This document shows, piece after piece, positions 6,315 to 12,995 of a stretch of 20,116 nt of DNA. This stretch comes from CAZAYY01 sp964489525 (GTDB taxonomy: Bacteria; Chloroflexota; Anaerolineae; Anaerolineales; JABWBV01): the NCBI GenBank assembly GCA_964489525.1, contig CAZAYY010000043.1, positions 1 to 20,116 on the forward strand, in the 5' to 3' direction. Below the pieces are notes generated by a model that saw only the letters and a program-made list of their open reading frames with translations, made no database searches and was not told the origin of the DNA. Within the stretch, counting starts at the first letter, position 1. Each line of letters starts with the position of its first letter. Position numbers and translations under genes: made by a program.

Positions 6315-7517
6315 TCATTTTTTGGTTTCCGGGACAAAAAACAAAAACACCGCGCCCGCCGCAAAGCCGCTGAGCGCCATGACCAGCGCCGCCGGGCCAA
6401 GCGCCAGCGCCTCGCCTACGGAGCCAGCGGCCATTGGCCCCAGGGCGGATCCGATATCCCCAATCAGCCGCCACACGCCCAAAAATTCCGCCCGTTCTTC
6501 CGGCGGCGCCAGGTCTGCCCCCAGGGTCAGCATGGTGCCAGAGCCAATACCATTGCCAAAGCCAATGACCAGGGCTGCAAAGGCCAGCCCCCAAAAACTG
6601 CTGGCCAGTGGAACCAGGCACAGCCCTGCGCCCATCAAGACGAAACTGGGGACAATCGCATATTTGCGCCCGTAATTGTCCATCAGCCAACCCGCTGCCA
6701 GGAACATGAACATATCCAACACCGCCCCGATACTGATGAGAAACCCGACCTGGCCCACTTCCAAACCGAGCACATCGGCTCCATACAGGGTGATGACCAG
6801 CCGAGGTGAAGAGCGCACAACCTGGGCGAGGATTTGCCCGCTGCCCACGATGCCAAAAATCCGGCGGTAGCGCCAGGCGGTTTGTCCAATTTGGTGTAAA
6901 GAGCTGCGTCCGCTCAGGCCTCCCGCCGGGGCAGCGTAGGTTTTTTCTGGCATATACGCCAGGATTATCACCAGGGCAGCCAGGTACAGCCCTGCAACCA
7001 CCCAGAATGGCAGCCGCAGCCCGGCAGCCTGGGCCAGCGCTCCGCCGGCCAGCGGCCCCAAAAAGCCGCCCAGGCGGAATACCCCGCCATACAGCGCCAT
7101 CGTTTGGCCTCGCCGGTTGAGCGGCACTTCTTCGGTAATAAAAGCGTGGCTGCTGACAAAAAACACGGAGGAACCTAGCCCAAAAATGAGCCGGAATACA
7201 AACAAAGACCCCGCCGACCAGGCCAACCCGGAAGCCAGGCTGCCCAATGCCGCCAGGGCCAGCCCTGCCAGCAGCGTGCGCCGCCGGCCAAAAGCCCGCA
7301 GCAGCATCCCCCCTGGCAGCGACCCGGCCAGCATGCCCAGCGAGTGCCCGGCCACCACCAACCCTACCAGGCTGTAGGTATCGGTAAATGTGCGCACAAA
7401 CAGGGGTAAGACGGGGTCCTGCACCCCCCAGGCCAGCATCGTGAAAAAAGTAGGCACAAAAAAGGGCAGCAGAAGTGGGCTGCGCCGGGGTAGAAGGGCC
7501 AGCAAGGATGGTTTCAA
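6315..7517 (-). CDS. MFS transporter, probable drug or small-molecule exporter
   Basis: The product is a 400-residue major facilitator superfamily protein with about 12 hydrophobic segments, acting in the cytoplasmic membrane. The loop after the second helix reads GMLAGSLPGGMLLRAFGRRR (61-80), the family's motif A with its Gly and basic cluster. A related GWLMDNYGRKYA sits in the second half, as expected from the internal duplication. The start is a TTG at 7517-7515, supported by TAGGA overlapping the stop of the preceding gene with seven bases between; the next ATG lies inside the first helix and would destroy it. It is the last gene of the ligase operon, nine bases after the ligase stop. 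The substrate cannot be told from sequence. Its neighbours suggest export of a product made or activated by the adenylating enzyme. Confidence 0.9.
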   Translation of the reverse strand: MKPSLLALLPRRSPLLLPFFVPTFFTMLAWGVQDPVLPLFVRTFTDTYSLVGLVVAGHSLGMLAGSLPGGMLLRAFGRRRTLLAGLALAALGSLASGLAWSAGSLFVFRLIFGLGSSVFFVSSHAFITEEVPLNRRGQTMALYGGVFRLGGFLGPLAGGALAQAAGLRLPFWVVAGLYLAALVIILAYMPEKTYAAPAGGLSGRSSLHQIGQTAWRYRRIFGIVGSGQILAQVVRSSPRLVITLYGADVLGLEVGQVGFLISIGAVLDMFMFLAAGWLMDNYGRKYAIVPSFVLMGAGLCLVPLASSFWGLAFAALVIGFGNGIGSGTMLTLGADLAPPEERAEFLGVWRLIGDIGSALGPMAAGSVGEALALGPAALVMALSGFAAGAVFLFFVPETKK

Positions 7518-7526
7518 AAAAGGTTC

Positions 7527-9005
7527 CTAACCAGAACCTAACCCAGGTGCTTTGTACGCAAAGGGTTGGGCGATACTGTTTGGGGGTCGCAAGGTGACCT
7601 TGAATTTAAAAGCACCGAGGCGGTAGTGGCCCACCTGGTTTAGATCCAGCGAAGCCGTGATAGCTTCTGACAGCCGGGCTGCTTCGTCTGGCTCGGGTAT
7701 TGTTTTCATTTCTACGTCCAGGTAGGCATATTGGGCGTCTTCTTCTTGAACCACCCGGACCGAAAAGCGGGGCGGGCGCACCAGTTCGGTGAATTTTAGC
7801 AGCGCATCGCCAATGCGCTGGGGATACCAGTTGGCTGCACCGACAATAATCATATGATCGGAGCGCCCGGCAACCTCTAAAAGTCGTGTGGCGGGATTGC
7901 CGCAGCCACAGCCAGGCGTTGGGTCAATCCGCACCAGGTCTTTGGTCCAATAACGCAGCAGGGGGGTGACTTCCCGCAGCGGGTAAAACGTGGTCAATAC
8001 CGCCACCCCGAGTTCCCCGGGTGGAACGGGCTGGCGGGTTTCAGGATGCAACACCTCCACCATCCCTGCCAGTTCGTTAAAATGCATCACACCGTGGCTG
8101 CATTCATGGGCGGCAAAAGGCGTGATTTCGACCATGGCATAGGTTTCGTTGAGGTGAAGGCCGAAAGAAGCCCGAACCCGCTCGCGCAGTTCAGGTGAGA
8201 CTTTAGCCCCACCGGTCATAATATGGCGCAGGCCGCTTTGGTGCAAATCAATCCCCAGCCGTTCGGCTTCGTTGATCAGCGCCCACAAATAGGCTGGCGA
8301 TACATACATCAGGCTTACCCGGCTGCGTTTTCCGGGGATGTGCCTTTCTTCGAAAAGCGAATCCAGGTGTTCTTTCAAGGTTCCCTCAAAACCCGTGTTG
8401 ATGACCAATGTGCCTGCTTTGATGGCCGATTGGGTGAGCAGGTGGGCGGCAGGGCTTACATCCACTGGAAGGTGGGTTTGTAGAATTTCTTGTGGGCCTA
8501 AAACCTGGCCCAACAGCCCGCCCAGGGCCTGGGCTGAGGAATAAAATTCAAATTCCTTCGGAGAAAGGTACACATTTAAAGATTTCCCGCTGGTCCCGCT
8601 GGTGTGAAACGGAATGGCTGGGGTAACCCCCGGCGCCCGGCTGATGAACCCGGTTTCGTTTTCCTGGAAATCGGTGCGATCGAGCAAGGGCAGCTTTTGA
8701 ATGTCTTCCAGGGATTGCACATCTTCCGGGCGCACCCCGGCTGCGTCCAACCGGGCTCGGTAAGCGGGAATGTGGGTGTAGCAGTAGCGAACGGTGGCCA
8801 ACAGCCGGCGTTTTTGATACCTGCGCAGCCAGGCCAGGCTGGTTTTTGGGGTGCCTACCTGGCCGCTGCCCACACGGGTGGGCTTGTGTCCGGTGGCCTG
8901 CCAACGACGTTCCGCGTGAACCATGTCCAGCATGTCGGGCAGGGTGGGCAGTTTGCCCAGCCCCAAAAATCGGATTAATGAGCGAAGAACTGGCCGTCGG
9001 TACAT
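7527..9005 (-). CDS. PaaK/CapK-like adenylate-forming enzyme
   Basis: This 492-residue protein belongs to the AMP-binding (ANL) superfamily, nearest to phenylacetate-CoA ligase and CapK-type proteins. It should activate a carboxylic acid with ATP, probably forming an acyl-CoA. The phosphate loop is HTSGTSGKS at 134-142. Later it has ETYAMVEITPFAAHEC, matching the region that contacts adenine and holds the family's conserved His/Cys positions, and GRSDHMIIVGAANWYPQRIG, the hinge with its Asp. The C-terminal domain follows and a Lys is present near the end (FAYKAPG). The N-terminal 60 residues are longer than in plain PaaK. The ATG is three bases after the stop of the histidine phosphatase gene, so the two are surely co-transcribed. 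The substrate is unknown. The lack of phenylacetate-degradation genes nearby argues against paaK itself. Confidence 0.87.
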   Translation of the reverse strand: MYRRPVLRSLIRFLGLGKLPTLPDMLDMVHAERRWQATGHKPTRVGSGQVGTPKTSLAWLRRYQKRRLLATVRYCYTHIPAYRARLDAAGVRPEDVQSLEDIQKLPLLDRTDFQENETGFISRAPGVTPAIPFHTSGTSGKSLNVYLSPKEFEFYSSAQALGGLLGQVLGPQEILQTHLPVDVSPAAHLLTQSAIKAGTLVINTGFEGTLKEHLDSLFEERHIPGKRSRVSLMYVSPAYLWALINEAERLGIDLHQSGLRHIMTGGAKVSPELRERVRASFGLHLNETYAMVEITPFAAHECSHGVMHFNELAGMVEVLHPETRQPVPPGELGVAVLTTFYPLREVTPLLRYWTKDLVRIDPTPGCGCGNPATRLLEVAGRSDHMIIVGAANWYPQRIGDALLKFTELVRPPRFSVRVVQEEDAQYAYLDVEMKTIPEPDEAARLSEAITASLDLNQVGHYRLGAFKFKVTLRPPNSIAQPFAYKAPGLGSG

Positions 9006-9008
9006 GGG

Positions 9009-9674
9009 CTATGTAATCAGGTCGGGCTGATCAACCAGATGGTTGATGCAGTTTACAAAGTGAACCCGCCAGCGTTCGCGCTGGCCGCTGCCGTCGCCCA
9101 CAAATTCGACATGCGTGATGCCAGTGTTCTTAATCCAGACATCTCCGGTGCGGTAGATTCCAACGTTAAAAATGTTGTCCAAAATGGCGTTAATCACCCC
9201 GCCGTGGCTGATGGCCACCACAATTTTGTTGGCCTGGTTCAGCGCCAGGGCTTCCATCCAAACCCCGGTGCGCGCCCGGACGTGCGCCCAGGTTTCGCCG
9301 TCTGGCGTATCCAGGGTGCGGGGGGTGAACGGGTCGGCATAGAAAGGGGTGTTCACATATTGCAGCGGCAGTTCGGGCCGGGGGTAGGCGCTGTGGTCGC
9401 GTTTGGTGGTGGTGAACTCGCGCAGTACATCGTTGAATACGATGGGCATTTGGTAAGCCGCCGCGACGAGTTCAGCGGTTTGCTGGGCACGCAGCATGGT
9501 GCTGGCCGTCAGCATGTCGGGCTCAGGCACATTGTGCTTCAGCCAGCTGCCCACCAGGGTGGCCTGGCGAGCCCCAACCTCGGTCAGGTGTCCATCGGTG
9601 TCTTCGGGTTTTTCGGCAGTGTGCCCGGGCAGGTTGACCACGCTCTGCCCATGACGAATCAGGTAAAGGTGCAT
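9009..9674 (-). CDS. Histidine phosphatase family protein
   Basis: This 221-residue cytosolic enzyme belongs to the phosphoglycerate mutase-like histidine phosphatase superfamily. The catalytic signature LIRHGQS has phospho-acceptor His8; Arg62 lies in the STMLRAQQTAE helix, E86 in VLREF is the likely proton donor, and SHGG at 156-159 gives the second His157. The likely role is phosphate monoester hydrolysis; the metabolite cannot be named. The start ATG 9674 has CAGGAG six bases upstream, and the long upstream frame to 9869 is composed of non-protein-like residues and overlaps the esterase gene. It is three bases from the next gene and begins the tight phosphatase-ligase-MFS operon. Confidence 0.92.
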   Translation of the reverse strand: MHLYLIRHGQSVVNLPGHTAEKPEDTDGHLTEVGARQATLVGSWLKHNVPEPDMLTASTMLRAQQTAELVAAAYQMPIVFNDVLREFTTTKRDHSAYPRPELPLQYVNTPFYADPFTPRTLDTPDGETWAHVRARTGVWMEALALNQANKIVVAISHGGVINAILDNIFNVGIYRTGDVWIKNTGITHVEFVGDGSGQRERWRVHFVNCINHLVDQPDLIT

Positions 9675-9729
9675 AAATACTCCTGAATTTCTCTTGTGAA
9701 CTATGGAACTCTGGTGGCTTAACCGGCCA

Positions 9730-10569
9730 TCAAGCCAGCGGCGAAAGTAGAAATTCCAGGGGGATTTCCACTCGTACCTGCCAGGCGGTTTCGTTGTGGT
9801 CGGCGCCTTCAAATTTTTGGGTGACCCAATCCTGGCCGCGGGTGAAGCCCCGGGCGGCCATGTGTTCATCCATGCGCCGTTGGTAGGGTTCGTACAGGCT
9901 GTCTACGCCGGCGGTTCCGTAATCAAAATAAATCCGGTGTTCGCCCGCGACGGGCAGCAGGTCGGCAAGGCCATCTACCAGCGGTTCTTCGCCGATAATC
10001 CAGTGAGTGGAAACACAGCCTGCGCCCTTGAACACTTGGGGATACTCGACCAGTGCATATAAAGACGCCAACCCACCCATGCTGGAGCCCATCACAAAGG
10101 TGGTTTCGCGCCCGGGCAGGGTGCGGAAATTGCCGTCCACAAAGGGTTTGAGTTCTTCGACCAGGAATTTTAAGTAGCGGTCGGAAAATGGCGGGCTGCC
10201 ATACTGCTGAATATAGTGGGTGCGCCGGGCGGCGTTTTCCGGGCGATCCAGCGGTTTTTGGGGCATGTATTCCTGGTAGCGGAACTGCAAACTGCACCAG
10301 GCCGCGGCAATAATCACAGGCGGGATTTTGCCCGCTTCCACCAGCCGGGTCACCGCTTTGTCCATTGCCCAGACCTGGTTATAGCCAGAGGTAGACAGGT
10401 CGAACAGGTTGTGACCGTCGTGCATATACAGCACCGGGTAGCGTTCCTGTCCGCCGGGCTGGTACCCCGGTGGGAGCCAAAGCTCCACCGGTCGCGGGTG
10501 AATGTATTGGGAAGGGAAGTCCGGGTAGCGGTACAGTGTGCCCTGGAGGTAAGGTAAATTCATTTCCAT
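9730..10569 (-). CDS. Alpha/beta-hydrolase of the esterase D / enterochelin esterase type
   Basis: This 279-residue putative serine esterase has no signal peptide, so it is cytosolic. The strand-loop RYPVLYMHDGHNLFD (43-57) is typical of the family's oxyanion region. The nucleophile elbow GSSMGG (161-166) gives Ser163, and GADHNE near 255-260 gives His258; an Asp near 217-223 may complete the triad. The family acts on siderophore, feruloyl or glutathione esters; nothing here picks one. The start is ATG 10569 (MEMNLPYLQG); the frame is open to 10707 but that part overlaps the upstream cytochrome gene. The ATG has TATAAT seven bases before it and no good Shine-Dalgarno site. The gene lies 41 bases after the redox operon and 55 bases before the phosphatase, so it may be read from its own promoter. 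Confidence 0.88.
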   Translation of the reverse strand: MEMNLPYLQGTLYRYPDFPSQYIHPRPVELWLPPGYQPGGQERYPVLYMHDGHNLFDLSTSGYNQVWAMDKAVTRLVEAGKIPPVIIAAAWCSLQFRYQEYMPQKPLDRPENAARRTHYIQQYGSPPFSDRYLKFLVEELKPFVDGNFRTLPGRETTFVMGSSMGGLASLYALVEYPQVFKGAGCVSTHWIIGEEPLVDGLADLLPVAGEHRIYFDYGTAGVDSLYEPYQRRMDEHMAARGFTRGQDWVTQKFEGADHNETAWQVRVEIPLEFLLSPLA

Positions 10570-10576
10570 GGGGAAG

Positions 10577-10582
10577 ATTATA
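10577..10582 (-). promoter_or_regulatory. Consensus -10 box before the esterase gene
   Basis: TATAAT on the minus strand, with seven bases (CTTCCCC) between it and ATG 10569. A transcription start at the usual distance would leave almost no leader. No convincing -35 lies 16-18 bases upstream, so the call rests on the perfect -10 and its placement. Confidence 0.35.
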
Positions 10583-10610
10583 CTCCCTCGCTGCCTGCTT
10601 TTTATCTCGG

Positions 10611-11366
10611 TTAACGAAGAAGGGTTGCGTAGTAAATCGCTGCTGCAATGTGGACAAATGCTGCCGAAAACAAGACAAGCCCAATCGGGATATGGACAGC
10701 ATGCCACACCGACAACATTCTACGGGCCATTGCAAAGGATGCCGCCTGGCGCTCCAACCTGGCGCGCTGGGCCTGGGCTTCGCCCAACCGCTGCCCAGCG
10801 GCACGCAGGCTGGGCGGTAACCAGCGTACCCCCAATGCCCAGCGCAGCTGCCCCACCAGGCTGCCCGGGCGGCGCAGCAATGGCATGGAGACTGTGCTGG
10901 CCAGGGTCTGGATTTCGCGGCCCAGGGTCTCAACTTCCCGTTGGAGCAGGTCAATTTCAATCACGGCGCCGTCCACTGTGCGAGGGATGGCTGTGTAGAT
11001 ATAGCGACCGATAAAACCGCTGGCCACTACCACAGCGGTCAGCAGCATGACCACTCCGGCCAGTCCGTTAAATTTCCAGGAGGAATGCAGCAAAACCCAG
11101 TAGGGTCCTACCAGGCCGGTAAAGATGTGTGATTCCAACCAGTAGGACATGCGCCCCCAGCCAGCACCCCTTTTGCGCTTGCGCAGGCTGTACAGCGTTT
11201 CGGTCATGAGCATCATGACAAACCCGGCAATGCCCAGGCTGTGGCCAAACAACTGGCTTGCGGCGGGGATTCCCCCACTGCTCACCACAACCAAAAGATA
11301 CCCCAGGGTGCTCAGGATGATTACGATAAAGGCAAGCCAAAGTTCCCGGTTAGACGGTCCACGCAT
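10611..11366 (-). CDS. Five-helix b-type cytochrome-like membrane protein
   Basis: This 251-residue membrane protein has five predicted helices (about 9-29, 40-60, 80-95, 101-121, 224-246) and a 100-residue hydrophilic loop (122-215) that looks helical and Arg/Gln-rich. His residues sit in or at the ends of helices: H42 (GHSLG), H80 and H94 (LLHSSW), H222 and H225 (WHAVH), H239 (FVHIA). This is the layout of membrane proteins that hold b-type haems, so it probably carries electrons across the membrane between the FAD/ferredoxin pair and the multihaem cytochrome. I do not recognise a named family. The start is ATG 11366, with AAGGAG eight bases upstream; it overlaps the end of the oxidoreductase gene by 17 bases. 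It is the last gene of the redox operon. Confidence 0.8.
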   Translation of the reverse strand: MRGPSNRELWLAFIVIILSTLGYLLVVVSSGGIPAASQLFGHSLGIAGFVMMLMTETLYSLRKRKRGAGWGRMSYWLESHIFTGLVGPYWVLLHSSWKFNGLAGVVMLLTAVVVASGFIGRYIYTAIPRTVDGAVIEIDLLQREVETLGREIQTLASTVSMPLLRRPGSLVGQLRWALGVRWLPPSLRAAGQRLGEAQAQRARLERQAASFAMARRMLSVWHAVHIPIGLVLFSAAFVHIAAAIYYATLLR

Positions 11367-12696
11367 GGGTGGGTCTCCTTGTTGTTTTCCATTGGGTATA
11401 GAAATTTGCCACCGTGTCGGCCAGTCCTCTGCCTCCCGCCAATATCTGCTCCCGGATGGGGCTGATGTCGGCTTGTTCTGCAACCAGGTATTGGATCGCT
11501 TGCGAAAGCGTCTGGTCACCCATCACAATCGCTCCCAGGATTGTGTTTTTGCCCACCATTAACCGCAGCCGGTTGACTTCAAAACCGGCCTGGGCAGCAA
11601 TGGCGTCTGGCAAGGTGCGCCAGGTTTCGCTGTCGCCGCGCACAATGCCGGGGGCGTCCAGGTCGGGCTGCCCGGTGGCCACCGCGCCGATTATGGTGGT
11701 GGTTAGCCCCGCCAGCCGGGTGACATTAATGGGCGCGCTGCGTTCGTAATGGGCAGCCTGCCCGGCCATGTTCAGCCCGGCGGTGTGCCCCTGCCAACGG
11801 GCTGGAGACCACAGACTGTCTACCACATATTTGCCTGCCAGTGGGTCGAATACCTGGGCGCAGTCTCCGGCTGCCCAAACATTTGGCAGGCTGGTTCGAA
11901 GATATTCATCCACCTGGATGCCTTTGTCCATCAAAGCCCCAGCGGATCGGGCCAGTTCAACCCTGGGCCGAACACCGATGGCGATGGCCACCATCTGGCA
12001 GGGGATGGTTTCCCCATTTTTGAGCACTACCCCGGTCACCTGTCCTTTTTTGCCCTCGATTTCGGCAATTTCGCTGCGAAAATGGAGCCTTACCCCCTCC
12101 TTGACCAGGGCATGCTGCACAATGGTGGATTCGTCTTCATCCAAAACATTGTTCCAGTAGCGGTCTCCGCGCAGCAGGTAATGGACCTTGATGCGCCGGG
12201 CGGATAAGCCTTCCACAATTTCCAGCGCCGTGATGCCCCCGCCCACCACAACTGCCTGGCGGGTTTTGCGAGAGAGGGCAATTATCTGCCGGGCATCTGC
12301 CAGGGTGTCCAGCTTGACCACCCCGGCAAGGTCACTGCCGGGCAGGGCAGCCGGAACCGCCGAAGCCCCGGTTGCAATCAGTAGGCTCCCATAGGCAAGC
12401 CACTGCCCGGTAGAAAGCAGCACTTCCTGGCGGTTGGGGTCAAGTTTTTCAGCCCTGGCCAGGATACGCTGCAGGTTAAGCCGGGTGAAATCGGTTTCGC
12501 GAAACGGGAAAAGCATTTCCTCGGGGAGTTCGCCCGTCAGGTAATAGGCCAGGCCCGGGCGGGAGTAGTATCCGGCAGGGTCGTCTGACACCATGATCAT
12601 CGGGCTGGCAGAATCTATGCTGCGAATGGCTTCAGCGGCTGCAATTCCAGCCGCACCGCTGCCAATGATTACATAGGGGGGGAGAGGGTTGTTCAT
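11350..12696 (-). CDS. FAD-dependent NAD(P)H oxidoreductase
   Basis: This 448-residue pyridine nucleotide-disulfide oxidoreductase-fold protein is close to the NirB N-terminal / rubredoxin reductase / NADH oxidase group. FAD binding is shown by IIGSGAAG (11-17) and AAGDCAQ (275-281), nucleotide binding by VVVGGGITALE (149-159). YYSRPGLAYYLTGELPEE (43-60) is typical of the NirB-like subgroup. There is no CxxC redox pair, so it transfers electrons through flavin only. The end of the second NAD-domain strand reads VHYLLRG and lacks the acidic residue usual in NADH enzymes, hinting at NADPH. The start ATG 12696-12694 overlaps the ferredoxin stop (TGATG), so translation is coupled. It probably oxidises NAD(P)H and reduces the ferredoxin encoded just before it, or runs in reverse. 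Confidence 0.92.
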   Translation of the reverse strand: MNNPLPPYVIIGSGAAGIAAAEAIRSIDSASPMIMVSDDPAGYYSRPGLAYYLTGELPEEMLFPFRETDFTRLNLQRILARAEKLDPNRQEVLLSTGQWLAYGSLLIATGASAVPAALPGSDLAGVVKLDTLADARQIIALSRKTRQAVVVGGGITALEIVEGLSARRIKVHYLLRGDRYWNNVLDEDESTIVQHALVKEGVRLHFRSEIAEIEGKKGQVTGVVLKNGETIPCQMVAIAIGVRPRVELARSAGALMDKGIQVDEYLRTSLPNVWAAGDCAQVFDPLAGKYVVDSLWSPARWQGHTAGLNMAGQAAHYERSAPINVTRLAGLTTTIIGAVATGQPDLDAPGIVRGDSETWRTLPDAIAAQAGFEVNRLRLMVGKNTILGAIVMGDQTLSQAIQYLVAEQADISPIREQILAGGRGLADTVANFYTQWKTTRRPTHAWTV

Positions 12697-12956
12697 CAGG
12701 TTGCTTTATTAAATACGCTGATTTCTTCAAAGCGTAAAACACCGCGAGGGCAGCGCACCACGCACTCCCCACAGGTCAGGCAGCGGCTGTCTTTAACGGG
12801 TTTGCCCAGCCAGGCGTGGCGGCGCACGTCGATCCCGATCGGGCAGTTGTAGGAGCAGATGCCGCACTGCACACACCGGCCGGGTTCTGGCATCACCCAG
12901 CCCTGGGCCAGTGCCTGCTGCCTTTTTTTTTGTTGGTTGAATAATCCTCGAAACAT
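12696..12956 (-). CDS. 2[4Fe-4S] ferredoxin-type protein
   Basis: This 86-residue protein has two CxxCxxCxxxCP motifs: C28, C31, C34, C38 and C59, C62, C65, C69. These cysteines bind two [4Fe-4S] clusters. The spacing between the motifs (20 residues) is normal for bacterial ferredoxin-like subunits. The first 26 residues are basic and Gln-rich, without a signal peptide, so the protein is cytosolic and may dock to the membrane partner. It lies 39 bases after the 34-haem cytochrome gene and overlaps the FAD oxidoreductase by one base. The expected role is as an electron relay between the flavin and the b-type membrane protein. The ATG lacks a clear Shine-Dalgarno site. Confidence 0.93.
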   Translation of the reverse strand: MFRGLFNQQKKRQQALAQGWVMPEPGRCVQCGICSYNCPIGIDVRRHAWLGKPVKDSRCLTCGECVVRCPRGVLRFEEISVFNKAT

Positions 12957-12995
12957 GTCTGAATGTTAATGCGTTTCTTCAAAAATGGCTACGGC

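Noticed and set aside
6069..6809. Plus-strand frame of 246 codons across the intergenic space and the MFS gene
   Set aside because: Most of it is antisense to MFS helices and the remainder is palindromic intergenic sequence; composition is Arg/Gln/Pro-rich and not protein-like.
9675..9869. N-terminal extension of the histidine phosphatase frame
   Set aside because: The extension overlaps the esterase gene; the RHG motif normally starts within the first ten residues, and CAGGAG supports ATG 9674.
11367..11519. N-terminal extension of the b-type membrane protein frame
   Set aside because: It lies antiparallel-free but out of frame inside the FAD oxidoreductase gene, and ATG 11366 has a good AAGGAG.
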